From Rhodococcus sp040643435 (GTDB lineage Bacteria; Actinomycetota; Actinomycetes; Mycobacteriales; Mycobacteriaceae): a stretch of DNA of 64,000 bases. The position numbers and the translations under genes were made by a program. Where the stretch lies: assembly GCF_040643435.1 (NCBI RefSeq), contig NZ_JBEYUH010000003.1:322949-386948 (forward strand), read 5' to 3'. Positions within the stretch are counted from its first letter, which is position 1; each line of letters begins with the position of its first letter. Below, in pieces: positions 52,001-60,706 of the stretch. The notes beneath the pieces are model-generated. The model saw nothing but the letters and a program-made list of their open reading frames with translations, did not search any database and was not told the DNA's origin.

Positions 52001-53842
52001 ATGACGGACACCCTCGCACAGCCCTCGAACACTGGATCCGCCACCCCCGACGAACGTGTCGGCACCTGGTTACGTGCTTTCGAAACCGCACTCGCACAGC
52101 GGAACATCGCCACCGCAGCCGGTCTGTTCGGCTCCGATTCCTTCTGGCGTGATCTCGTTGCCTTCACCTGGAACATCAAGACCGTCGAGGGGCGCGAGGG
52201 TGTGACGGACATGCTGCACGCACGACTTGCCGACACCGATCCGAGTGGCTTCCGCACCACCGAACCCGCGTCCGACGAGGACGGCGTGCTCAGCGCCTGG
52301 ATCGCGTTCGAGACCGCGGTGGGCAGAGGCGTCGGTCATCTGCGCCTGAAGCGCGACGACGAGACCGGTGAAGACCGTGCCTTCACATTGCTGACCGCGA
52401 TGCAGGAACTGAAGGGGCACGAGGAGAGTACGGGCACGCGCCGCCCTCGCGGCACGAATCACGGTGCGAACAAGCATCGGATCAACTGGTCGGAGGAGCG
52501 CGAGATCGAAGAACGCGAACTCGGTTACACGCGCCCGCCGTACGTCGTGATCATCGGCGGTGGACAGGGTGGCATCGCACTGGGTGCACGCATGCGCCAG
52601 CTCGGAGTCCCTACGCTCGTGCTCGACAAGCAGGATAGGCCCGGCGACCAGTGGCGTGGCCGCTACAAGTCGCTCTGCCTCCACGATCCCGTCTGGTACG
52701 ACCACATGCCGTACCTGCCTTTCCCCGACAACTGGCCGGTCTTCGCGCCCAAGGACAAGATCGCGGACTGGCTCGAGATGTACACGAGGGTCATGGAGGT
52801 CCCGTACTGGTCGAACTCCCAGTGCACTTCGGCGAGCTACGACGAGGCGACGGGAGAGTGGACGGTCCATCTCCTGCGCGACGGCGAACCGGTGGTGCTG
52901 CGCCCGAAACAGCTGGTGATCGCGACCGGCATGTCGGGTAAGCCGAACATCCCCGAGTTCCCTGGGATGGAGCGATTTCGGGGAGAACAGCACCATTCCA
53001 GTGCGCATCCGGGGCCGGATGCCTATGCCGGCAAGAAGGTCGTCGTGATCGGTGCGAACAACAGCGCGCACGACATCTGCGGTGCACTGTGGGAGGTCGG
53101 GGCGGACGTCACCATGGTGCAGCGGTCTTCGACGCACGTCGTCCGCTCCGAATCGCTCATGGAACTCGGTCTCGGCGACCTGTACTCCGAACGTGCCCTC
53201 GCCGCCGGCGTGACGACCGAGAAGGCCGACCTGACGTTCGCATCCCTGCCGTACCGGATCATGCACGAATTCCAGATCCCCATCTACGACAGGATTCGCG
53301 AGCGCGACGCCGACTTCTACGATCGGCTCGAGAAGGCCGGTTTCCTGCACGACTGGGGCGACGACGGCTCCGGCCTGTTCATGAAGTATCTGCGCCGCGC
53401 CGCCGGGTACTACATCGACGTCGGCGCTTCGGAACTCGTCGCGAACGGCGACATCGCGTTGGCCCACGGCGACGTCCGTGAGCTCACCGAGACGTCCGTC
53501 ATCCTCGAGGACGGCACCGAACTCGACGCCGACCTCGTCGTCTACGCGACCGGCTACGGGTCGATGAACGGTTGGGTGGCCGACCTGATATCCCAGGACG
53601 TCGCCGACAAGGTCGGCAAGTGCTGGGGACTGGGTTCGGGCACCACCAAGGACCCCGGTCCGTGGGAGGGCGAGCAGCGCAACATGTGGAAGCCCACGCA
53701 ACAGGACGGTCTGTGGTTCCACGGAGGAAACCTGCACCAGTCCCGGCATTACTCCCTGTATCTGGCGCTGCAATTGAAGGCGCGCTACGAGGGGATCCCG
53801 ACCCCGGTCTACGGAGTGCAGGAAGTACACCACCTCTGCTGA
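52001..53842 (+). CDS. SnoaL-like/flavin-containing monooxygenase fusion
   Basis: 613-residue FAD/NADPH monooxygenase with an extra N-terminal NTF2/SnoaL-like domain (about 18-140). The FMO part has the FAD site GGGQGG (186-191), the FMO-type WRGRYKSLCLHDP, the NADPH site VIGANNSAHDI, and the late motif VYATGYGS. Related actinobacterial proteins are annotated as putative indolepyruvate- or Baeyer-Villiger-type monooxygenases; substrate unknown. ATG 52001 has AAAGGACT upstream. Divergent from the flavodoxin gene across 152 bases. Confidence 0.88.
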   Translation: MTDTLAQPSNTGSATPDERVGTWLRAFETALAQRNIATAAGLFGSDSFWRDLVAFTWNIKTVEGREGVTDMLHARLADTDPSGFRTTEPASDEDGVLSAWIAFETAVGRGVGHLRLKRDDETGEDRAFTLLTAMQELKGHEESTGTRRPRGTNHGANKHRINWSEEREIEERELGYTRPPYVVIIGGGQGGIALGARMRQLGVPTLVLDKQDRPGDQWRGRYKSLCLHDPVWYDHMPYLPFPDNWPVFAPKDKIADWLEMYTRVMEVPYWSNSQCTSASYDEATGEWTVHLLRDGEPVVLRPKQLVIATGMSGKPNIPEFPGMERFRGEQHHSSAHPGPDAYAGKKVVVIGANNSAHDICGALWEVGADVTMVQRSSTHVVRSESLMELGLGDLYSERALAAGVTTEKADLTFASLPYRIMHEFQIPIYDRIRERDADFYDRLEKAGFLHDWGDDGSGLFMKYLRRAAGYYIDVGASELVANGDIALAHGDVRELTETSVILEDGTELDADLVVYATGYGSMNGWVADLISQDVADKVGKCWGLGSGTTKDPGPWEGEQRNMWKPTQQDGLWFHGGNLHQSRHYSLYLALQLKARYEGIPTPVYGVQEVHHLC

Positions 53843-54014
53843 TCCCGTTCCTGCACACCCCGCCCCGCCGCCCGGCGGGAGCGGGGTGGTCGTCCCGGCT
53901 ACCGATGCGTCACGAATCGGAGAATGGGTATTAGGGTCGCATGCATGTTCGCTTGACCGGGTACAGGTACGAACGGTGAGATCACTCCCCAGGTCGTCGG
54001 GAAACGGGAGTTCG

Positions 54015-54986
54015 ATGGTGAAGAGGTTTGCGGCGGCTGTCGCGATGGCGCTGACGGCGTCGTTCTCGGGTGTGGTGACCGCCCATGCCGAACCGGCGGT
54101 GGCGGCCAGGATCGACCACGCCGAGCGTGTGTCCGACAGGCAGACGAAACTGTTCGTCCACTCGGCGGCGATGGACCGGGTCGTACAGGTTCAGGTGCTC
54201 CATCCGGAGTGGGGCGGTCCTCGCCCCACGCTGTACCTGCTCGACGGAGTCAGTGCCGGAGAAGAGTCGGAGTTCCGTGAGAGCACGTGGACGCAGCGAA
54301 CCGACATCGAGGAGTTCTTCGCCGACAAGAACACCAACGTCGTACTCCCCGTCGGGGGTACCGGAAGTTACTACACCGATTGGAAGAATCCCGACCCTGT
54401 CCTCGGGGTCAACAAGTGGGAGACCTTCCTGACGGAGGAATTACCACCGCTGATCGACGCCCGTTTCAGTGGCAACGGCGTCAACGCGGTCGCAGGACTG
54501 TCGATGGGGGCGACGGCGGCGATGTCGTTGATCACCCGCAACCCCGATCTCTATCAGGGTGTGGCCGCGATGAGTGGTTGCTACGACACCTCCCGTGACT
54601 CCTCCCGAGACACCGTGCGCGGAACGGTTGCATACAAGGGCGGTAATCCCGACAACATGTGGGGTCCGCTCGACGACCGGACGTGGGAGGAGCACGACTC
54701 CTATCTGCTCGCCGAGCGGCTTCGCGGCAAGGACGTCTTCCTGAGTACCGGCAACGGACTGCTCGGCCCGGGCGATCTCGAGGCGGACCAGGAGGCACTC
54801 AGCGTCGGTTCCCCCCTCGAGATCGGCACTTACGTGTGCACCATCACCTACGATCGGCGCCTGCAGCAGTTGGGCATACCGGCAGAGGTGGTCTATCGCC
54901 CGTGGGGCACGCATTCGTGGAGTTACTGGCAGGAGGACATCAAGGCCGCGTGGCCGACGCTCGAGAACGCGCTCGGCCTGAGCTGA
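54015..54986 (+). CDS. Ag85-type mycolyltransferase (third copy)
   Basis: 323-residue secreted mycolyltransferase with a signal peptide cleaved near AHA-EP (about residue 29) and no LGFP repeats. Nucleophile elbow GLSMGAT (Ala replacing the usual second Gly), NMWGP turn, and catalytic His in GTHSWSYW. It also has two cysteines (SGCYD and YVCTI) not seen at these places in the other two copies. ATG 54015 follows ACGGGAG. It stands alone, away from the wall cluster, convergent with the 5'-nucleotidase gene. Confidence 0.92.
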   Translation: MVKRFAAAVAMALTASFSGVVTAHAEPAVAARIDHAERVSDRQTKLFVHSAAMDRVVQVQVLHPEWGGPRPTLYLLDGVSAGEESEFRESTWTQRTDIEEFFADKNTNVVLPVGGTGSYYTDWKNPDPVLGVNKWETFLTEELPPLIDARFSGNGVNAVAGLSMGATAAMSLITRNPDLYQGVAAMSGCYDTSRDSSRDTVRGTVAYKGGNPDNMWGPLDDRTWEEHDSYLLAERLRGKDVFLSTGNGLLGPGDLEADQEALSVGSPLEIGTYVCTITYDRRLQQLGIPAEVVYRPWGTHSWSYWQEDIKAAWPTLENALGLS

Positions 54987-55013
54987 CCGGTCGGGTGCAC
55001 GCGAGCACGCCGG

Positions 55014-56693
55014 TCAGTGGAGCCGGATGCGGTCGGCAGCCGGGCGCTTCACAGGGGAACGGGTGGCGAGATAGGTGTTGAGGGCGTCGAGTTCCTTCCC
55101 TGCGCCCGCTCGAACCTGTGCCTCCGCACACACGGTGAAACCGTCTCCGCCCTGGGCGAGGAAGCTGTTCATCACCACCTTGTAGATGTGCTCGGGGTCC
55201 ACGGGGTCGCCGTCGATGGTGATCTCCCGGATACGTTCTCCTCGCGGCGCGAGGCGATCGAGGGTGTAGTTCAGGTTGTGTGACGGGGCCAGGATCCGCT
55301 CGATGTCCGAACCGACCGGGGCTTTCTGGAACTGCTGCTCGAGCACCGCGTCGAGCTGGGCTCCGGTGAGATCGACCACCTGCAGCATGTTGCCGAACGG
55401 CTGCACGGCGTAGGTCTCCCGGTACGAGACGGTGCCGTCTCCGGTGAGAAGGTCGCCGCGTAACCCTCCGGGGTTGGTCAGCGCGATCCGGGCGCCCAGG
55501 TGCCGGGTGGCCGCGAGTTGTGCGTCGGCGACGAGATTGCCCAATGCCGACTCGCCACTCGCGGTTTCACGTCGTGTGATGTCGGCGTCGATGCGAGCGA
55601 TCGGCCTGTTTGCGACCTCGGCAGATTTCTCCACCGCCCGGTCGACGAACTCGAGAGTGGTCGGATCCGGCTCTATGTCGTGCGTGACGATCTGAGTGAA
55701 CACGACTGTCCTGTCGCGCAACACCTCGCGGCTCCGACGGTCGATGACCAGATCGGCGACGGACAGGATGCGCCCGTGCGAGGCACCCTGCACCACAGTG
55801 CGTGGCTCGCCCGCCGGGTCGGTGTAGGTGCAGTTGAAGTGCCGGTCGCCGTCGGAGGTGATGATGAGGTCCACCGCGGGGGACACCGAGGTCGCTATCG
55901 CAGCCGCACCACGATCTCCGCTCGGACACGGATCGTCACCGTCGATGACGCCGATATCGCCTTTGTAGAGAACGATGATCGAGCGGACGCCGAGGGATCC
56001 GAGGAGGTCCGCAGTGCGGTTGACGGAAACGATCTCGTCTTCGAATTGCAGTCCGGCGATTGCGTCGGGCCGGATGATGTCGGGTGTGTTGCTGGGGAGA
56101 ACCCCGATGACCCCGACAGGCAGACCGTCGACGTAATCGATGCTGTAGGGAAGTGCAGCGGGTGCTCCGTCTGCCGTTGTCAGGTTGGCGCCCAGGATGG
56201 GGAAGTTCGCGCCCTCGAAGGAGTCGGTGTAGCGACAGCCTTCCTGCGGATGGCAACCACCGTCCCGTAGACGCGTGAATTCCTCGTAACCGCGGTCCAA
56301 TTCGTGATTTCCCAGCGTCGCCGCGGTGACGTCGAGTTCGTCGAGCAGGGAGATGGTCGGCTCGTCGTGGAACAAGCCGGACTCGAGGGGGGACGAGCCC
56401 CAGGTGTCACCCACGGCATAGAGCACGGAGTGCTCGGCCTGTTCTCGGAGTTGGCGGACGTAGGAAGCCAGATAGGCGGCACCGCCCGCGGGAACCGAGA
56501 CACCGTCCGATCGGATGACCGTGCTGTGCAACCCTTGTGGCGGCAACAGGTTTCCGTGAAGGTCGCCGAACGCGATCGCCCGGAGCGGGACGGTGTCCGG
56601 GCCTGCGGCGCCTGCGGGCGTCGTACCGGTGGCGACGAGAAAGCCGACGAGGGCGCAAGCCGACAGGGCACGGCGCACCTTGTCAGCCCCCAT
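55014..56693 (-). CDS. Secreted 5'-nucleotidase/UDP-sugar hydrolase
   Basis: 559-residue exported metallophosphatase. Signal peptide residues 1-29 (cleavage near AGA-AG). Metallophosphatase domain about 35-330 with AFGDLHGN, TLGNHELDRG and later His motifs; C-terminal 5'-nucleotidase substrate domain about 355-540 (NLVADAQLAATR, NPGGLRGDL, NSFLAQGGDGF). Salvages nucleotides outside the membrane. No C-terminal anchor is seen. ATG 56693 has GGAGGA seven bases upstream. Confidence 0.9.
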   Translation of the reverse strand: MGADKVRRALSACALVGFLVATGTTPAGAAGPDTVPLRAIAFGDLHGNLLPPQGLHSTVIRSDGVSVPAGGAAYLASYVRQLREQAEHSVLYAVGDTWGSSPLESGLFHDEPTISLLDELDVTAATLGNHELDRGYEEFTRLRDGGCHPQEGCRYTDSFEGANFPILGANLTTADGAPAALPYSIDYVDGLPVGVIGVLPSNTPDIIRPDAIAGLQFEDEIVSVNRTADLLGSLGVRSIIVLYKGDIGVIDGDDPCPSGDRGAAAIATSVSPAVDLIITSDGDRHFNCTYTDPAGEPRTVVQGASHGRILSVADLVIDRRSREVLRDRTVVFTQIVTHDIEPDPTTLEFVDRAVEKSAEVANRPIARIDADITRRETASGESALGNLVADAQLAATRHLGARIALTNPGGLRGDLLTGDGTVSYRETYAVQPFGNMLQVVDLTGAQLDAVLEQQFQKAPVGSDIERILAPSHNLNYTLDRLAPRGERIREITIDGDPVDPEHIYKVVMNSFLAQGGDGFTVCAEAQVRAGAGKELDALNTYLATRSPVKRPAADRIRLH

Positions 56694-56783
56694 GCGGTTC
56701 CTCCGGCCCGGTCCGATCCGATCGTCCGAGTCTGTCAGGAACGGGTCACGCAGCCGATACTCGACCGTAACGGTTGGGTCTCG

Positions 56784-57863
56784 TCAGGCGAGGCCCGCGA
56801 GGGCCCGCCCCTGCCCGGTTGCGAAGTGGAGGAACAGGTCGTTCTCGTGCGGGTCGCCGATCGTCACCCGAGTTCCTTCACCGGTGAAATTGCGCAGGAT
56901 CACACCCGCCTCGGCGGCCGCCTCCGCGTATGCGGCGGAGCGCTCGCCCAGCGGTAGCCACAGGAAGTTCGCTGCACTCGGAGGCATCTCGTAGCCCGCG
57001 TCGACAAGTGCGTTGCGGACACGTTGCCGTTCGGCGACCACACCATCCGTGCGTGTGAGCAGTTCGTTCGCGGCCTCGAGCGAAGCCACGGCCGCCCTCT
57101 GAGCGAGCGAGTTGACGGAGAAGGGCGTGTGGACCTTGCTCAGGGCGGTCACCAGGGACGGGTCTGCGACCGCGTACCCGACGCGCAGACCGGCGAGGCC
57201 GTAGGCCTTGGAGAACGTGCGGAGCACGACGACGTTGGGCCGCCCCTCGGCGAGTTCGAGACCGTCGGCCAGATCCTCGCCGGGCTCGGGGCGGACATAC
57301 TCGAAGTACGCCTCGTCCAGCGCGACGACGATGTGGTCGGGGACGGCGTCGAGGAACTGTTCGAGCTCCACCTTGCCCAGCAGCGACCCGGTGGGGTTGT
57401 TGGGATTGCACACGAAGATCAGCCGCGTGCGGTCGGTGATCGCTGCGAGCATCGCCTTCAGGTCGTGTCCGTGATCCGGGGTGTTCGGCACGCGCACTGC
57501 CGTCGCGCCGGCCACGGCTGTGATGATGGGATACGCCTCGAAGGAACGCCACGAGAAGACCACCTCGTCGTCCGCGTCGCAGGTGATCTGCACGAGTTCC
57601 TGGCACAGGCCCACCGACCCGCAGCCCACGGCGACCTGCTCCGGCGGTACGCCGAGCCGGTGCGACAGCGCGGCGACGAGTTCGGTCGCGCCGTTGTCGG
57701 GATAGCGGTTGAGGCCGGCCGCGGCCTCCGCGATCGCCTTCTGGACGCTCGGAAGCGGACCGACCGTCGTCTCGTTGCTGGCGAGCTTCACCGCACCCGG
57801 GAACGAGCGGCCGGGGACATAGGCGGGGATCGATTCGAGGTCGGGGCGGGTGCGTGGAGTCAC
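56784..57863 (-). CDS. pat: Aromatic amino acid/histidinol-phosphate aminotransferase
   Basis: 359-residue class I PLP aminotransferase closely matching mycobacterial Rv3772 (HisC2/Pat): VTPRTRPDLESIPAYVPG, KLASNETTVGPLPSV, NRYPDNG, VCNPNNPTG, LDEAYFEY, and the PLP lysine in RTFSKAYGLAGLRVG. The Pat group uses aromatic 2-oxo acids; ordinary HisC is the alternative. GTG 57863 begins the conserved N-terminus; the frame runs open upstream into the tRNA region, which is not coding. Confidence 0.9.
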   Translation of the reverse strand: MTPRTRPDLESIPAYVPGRSFPGAVKLASNETTVGPLPSVQKAIAEAAAGLNRYPDNGATELVAALSHRLGVPPEQVAVGCGSVGLCQELVQITCDADDEVVFSWRSFEAYPIITAVAGATAVRVPNTPDHGHDLKAMLAAITDRTRLIFVCNPNNPTGSLLGKVELEQFLDAVPDHIVVALDEAYFEYVRPEPGEDLADGLELAEGRPNVVVLRTFSKAYGLAGLRVGYAVADPSLVTALSKVHTPFSVNSLAQRAAVASLEAANELLTRTDGVVAERQRVRNALVDAGYEMPPSAANFLWLPLGERSAAYAEAAAEAGVILRNFTGEGTRVTIGDPHENDLFLHFATGQGRALAGLA

Positions 57864-58022
57864 GTGGTGATTATGCGCCTCACTCTGCCGAGTGCGGCCG
57901 GGCGACTGTCCTCTCCTCGGTGGAGACTGCCCATCGTCAAGGCTCTGACCAGCCGTTTTGCGTTTCCCCTCGGGGCATGTGTAATGTTTCGATCCGGCGG
58001 TTCGAGAGCATCGAATCCCCGA

Positions 58023-58114
58023 GGAGGCGTGCCAGAGCGGCCGAATGGGACTCACTGCTAATGAGTTGTCCCCCTTACCGGGGACCGGAGGTTCAAATCC
58101 TCTCGCCTCCGCCA
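58023..58114 (+). tRNA. tRNA-Ser (anticodon GCT)
   Basis: Acceptor arms GGAGGCG (58023) and CGCCTCC (58104-58110), then G and an encoded CCA to 58114. Anticodon loop CTGCTAA with GCT at 58057-58059, a long variable arm, and T-loop GTTCAAATC. Unlike the other two tRNAs here, CCA appears encoded. Confidence 0.95.
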
Positions 58115-58151
58115 GTTGGTGTAACCTCACCGACGACAATTGAATACACAC

Positions 58152-58224
58152 GCGCCCGTAGCTCAACGGATAGAGCATCTGACTACGGATCAGAAGGTTA
58201 GGGGTTCGAATCCCTTCGGGCGCA
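58152..58224 (+). tRNA. tRNA-Arg (anticodon ACG)
   Basis: 73-base cloverleaf: acceptor GCGCCCG (58152) with CGGGCGC (58217-58223), discriminator A, anticodon stem TCTGA/TCAGA with loop CTACGGA (ACG at 58185-58187), T-arm GGGGTTCGAATCCC. No encoded CCA. It lies 37 bases after tRNA-Ser(GCT). Confidence 0.96.
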
Positions 58225-58230
58225 CATACG

Positions 58231-58261
58231 AAAACCCCACCGGTGCTGCCGGTGGGGTTTT
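58231..58261. terminator. Bidirectional Rho-independent terminator
   Basis: AAAACCCCACCGG-TGCTG-CCGGTGGGGTTTT: 13 paired bases including an A/T tract on both sides. Ends the tRNA transcript on the plus strand and the LLM gene (stop at 58271) on the minus strand. Confidence 0.9.
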
Positions 58262-58270
58262 CTCGTCTTC

Positions 58271-59164
58271 TCACAGAAGCTTTGTGATGATCCCCTCTGC
58301 GAAGTCCTCGACCGGTGCACGGTACTGCTCGGCCGTCCCGAGAAGATGATCGTGATCCCCCGAGTGGGTGGCTTCCCAGTTCGCCCAGGGGGAGACCATG
58401 ACGCCGGTGATCCCGATCTTTTCTGCTCTCCGGTACAACTCGAGGGACGGTTCGTCGCGCAATCCGACGATGAACTCGAAGGGCTCGTTCTCGCGCCCGT
58501 ACTCACGGCGGTATCCGTTGATGCGCTCGATCCACTGTTCGGCCACGTCGATGGGGTAGGCGGTGCCGACCCAGCCGTCGCAGTAGCGCGCCGCGCGTCG
58601 GAGTGCCGGCGCAGACTCGCCACCGCACAGGATCGGCACAGGAGCCGGCGGATGGGGCTCGATGGTCATCTCCGGGATGTCGTAGTACTCGCCCCTGAAC
58701 GAGACCCATCCGCCCTTCCACAGCTCGCGTAGGGCGCGGATCATCTCGTTCAGCCGGGGACCGCGGTTGTCGAAGTCCTGACCGAGAAGTTCGAATTCTT
58801 CCCGCATCCAACCTGCGGACAACCCGATGGAAACGCGACCGCCCGCGATTGCGGCAGCCGTCCCGACCTGCTTCGCGACCTCCAGGATCGGACGTGACGG
58901 TGCGATGTAGACGTTGTTGCCGAAGTGCAGTTTCTCGGTCACGGCCGCCATTGCGCCGATCAGGACCCAGGCGTCCGGCCATTCCGTCTCGGGCGACCAG
59001 AACGGCTTGCCGCTCTCGTGTCCGGGATAGACCGTCTTCAGTTCCTTCGGGTAGATCAGATGGTCCGAGACGAGCATGCCGTGGAATCCTGCCTCGTCGA
59101 GCATGCGCGCAACCGCCGGCATCTCCGCAGTCTTCATGAATGCAGTTCCGCTCCAGAACTTCAC
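58271..59164 (-). CDS. LLM-class (F420-type) oxidoreductase
   Basis: 297-residue luciferase-like TIM-barrel oxidoreductase of the TIGR03619-like group, probably F420-dependent given the host class. Seen: FHGMLVSDHL, NNVYIAPSRPILEVAKQV, GRVSIGLSAGWMREEFE and PVPILCGGES. Substrate unknown. I chose GTG 59164 (VKFWSGTAFMKTAEMP) because GGAGGG stands 8 bases before it; a GTG at 59203 would add 13 residues with no clear site. Divergent from the acyl-CoA dehydrogenase pair across a 309-base gap containing an operator-like repeat. Confidence 0.85.
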   Translation of the reverse strand: MKFWSGTAFMKTAEMPAVARMLDEAGFHGMLVSDHLIYPKELKTVYPGHESGKPFWSPETEWPDAWVLIGAMAAVTEKLHFGNNVYIAPSRPILEVAKQVGTAAAIAGGRVSIGLSAGWMREEFELLGQDFDNRGPRLNEMIRALRELWKGGWVSFRGEYYDIPEMTIEPHPPAPVPILCGGESAPALRRAARYCDGWVGTAYPIDVAEQWIERINGYRREYGRENEPFEFIVGLRDEPSLELYRRAEKIGITGVMVSPWANWEATHSGDHDHLLGTAEQYRAPVEDFAEGIITKLL

Positions 59165-59473
59165 CGGGCATGCCCTCCGAATCTTCTGTCCGTCGACTTT
59201 CACGGAAAAGAGTGATGTTTACGTTCTCAAGAACAACGTTCTAGCAGAGAATGCGACAGCAGTCACCAACTCTCGGGCTTCCTCAGGGGTTTCCGCACGC
59301 CGAGTGAACGTTCCGTCTCCGGGTGGGGGGCCTTCTCCTCCTGACGCGCATGGATGAAATCCGTCTATTGACGACGCCGATCGACCGGACGTAGATTCTG
59401 GGCCACGCTCGGAAAGTTAACGACAATTCGCACGACGGCCCGGCAGTGGCGTCGCGCTCTGCGGGGAGAAGAC
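59165..59473. other. 309-base divergent intergenic region (LLM / acyl-CoA dehydrogenase)
   Basis: No gene seen. It holds the repeat cluster at 59223-59243 about 60 bases before the LLM start, and GGGGAGAAGAC immediately before the acyl-CoA dehydrogenase ATG. The remainder shows no further structure I can name. Confidence 0.5.
59223..59243. promoter_or_regulatory. Operator-like inverted repeat
   Basis: GTTCT-CA-AGAAC overlaps AAGAAC-AAC-GTTCTA, giving three half-sites of one motif in 21 bases. Similar to TetR-family operators of lipid catabolism genes, but the 3-base centre differs from the KstR motif. Confidence 0.45.
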
Positions 59474-60706
59474 ATGGAACTAGCGTGGTCAGAGGCCGAC
59501 GCCGCCTTCAGGGACGAGGTGCGCTCGTTTCTGGAAGAGAAGCTGACGCCCGAACTGCGGCGGGCCGGACGACTCGCGACGAGCGTGTATTCCGACCACG
59601 AAGCGAGCATGGAGTGGCAGCGCATCCTCCATGAACGTGGTTGGGCGGCACCTGCCTGGCCGGTCGAGTACGGCGGATGCGACTGGACGCAGACGCAGCA
59701 CTACATCTTCAGCCGCGAGTCCATCCTCGCCGGCGCGCCGTCGCTCTCACCCATGGGCATCCGAATGGTGGCGCACGCGATCGTCGCGTACGGCACCGAG
59801 GAGCAGAAGGACTTCTTCCTTCCGCGGATCCTCACCGGCGAGGTCTTCTTCTGCCAGGGTTACTCCGAGCCCGAGGCCGGATCCGACCTGGCCTCGCTCA
59901 GCATGGCGGCAGTCGACGACGGAGACGACCTGATCGTCACCGGCAGCAAGATCTGGACTACTCACGCCACCGAAGCGAACTGGATGTTCGCCCTCGTGAG
60001 GACGTCGAAGACCGGACGGAAGCAGCAGGGCATCACCTTCCTGCTCATCGACATGACCTCGCCCGGCATCGAGATCCGGCCGCTGGTCATGACTTCCGGC
60101 GAGGAAGTGCAGAACCAGGTCTTCTTCGACGGCGTGCGCGTGCCGAAGAAGAACGTGCTCGGAAAGATCGACGACGGCTGGACCGTCGCGAAGTACCTGC
60201 TCATCTTCGAACGTGGGGGTGCCGCAGCCGCTCCTGCCCTGCAGGTGATGGCGGAGCGGATCGCCGCAGCCGCGGCCGAACAGCCCGGTCCGTCCGGCGG
60301 CAAACTCATCGACGACCCGGCGTTCTCGGCCGAACTCGCCGATGCCCGTATCCGCACCGAGGTGCTCGAGATCCTCGAATACCGCACTCTCGCAGCGTTG
60401 TCGGCAGGCAAGGATCCCGGTCCCGCTTCGTCGATGCTCAAGATTCTCGGTACCGAGCTCAGCCAGAAGATCACCCGGCTGTCCCTCGAGGCGGCGGGCC
60501 CGCGCGGCCGCGTCTACCAACCACACATCACCGCACCCGGCGGTCCGGTCGCCGACTATGTTCCGCCGGCCGACGGTTACGTCAGCGGTGAGGAATGGCA
60601 GGCCGTCGCACCACTGCGCTACTTCAACGACCGTGCCGGGTCGATCTACGCCGGCAGCAACGAGATTCAGCGAAACATTCTCGCCAAAGCAGCATTGGGG
60701 CTCTGA
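59474..60706 (+). CDS. Acyl-CoA dehydrogenase, first subunit of a pair
   Basis: 410-residue FAD-dependent dehydrogenase with the usual N-helical, beta and C-helical parts (QGYSEPEAGSDLASL, KIWTTHA, YAGSNEIQRNILAK). At the place of the catalytic glutamate it reads IYAGSNEIQR, with Ala instead of Glu, so it probably cannot act alone. This fits heteromeric alpha2-beta2 dehydrogenases known for steroid side-chain or unusual acyl-CoA substrates in actinobacteria. ATG 59474 has GGGGAGAAGAC upstream. The second subunit starts on its stop codon. Confidence 0.9.
   Translation: MELAWSEADAAFRDEVRSFLEEKLTPELRRAGRLATSVYSDHEASMEWQRILHERGWAAPAWPVEYGGCDWTQTQHYIFSRESILAGAPSLSPMGIRMVAHAIVAYGTEEQKDFFLPRILTGEVFFCQGYSEPEAGSDLASLSMAAVDDGDDLIVTGSKIWTTHATEANWMFALVRTSKTGRKQQGITFLLIDMTSPGIEIRPLVMTSGEEVQNQVFFDGVRVPKKNVLGKIDDGWTVAKYLLIFERGGAAAAPALQVMAERIAAAAAEQPGPSGGKLIDDPAFSAELADARIRTEVLEILEYRTLAALSAGKDPGPASSMLKILGTELSQKITRLSLEAAGPRGRVYQPHITAPGGPVADYVPPADGYVSGEEWQAVAPLRYFNDRAGSIYAGSNEIQRNILAKAALGL

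Noticed and set aside
59223..59243. KstR operator
   Set aside because: Arms fit, but the centre is three bases instead of two, so I call it only operator-like.
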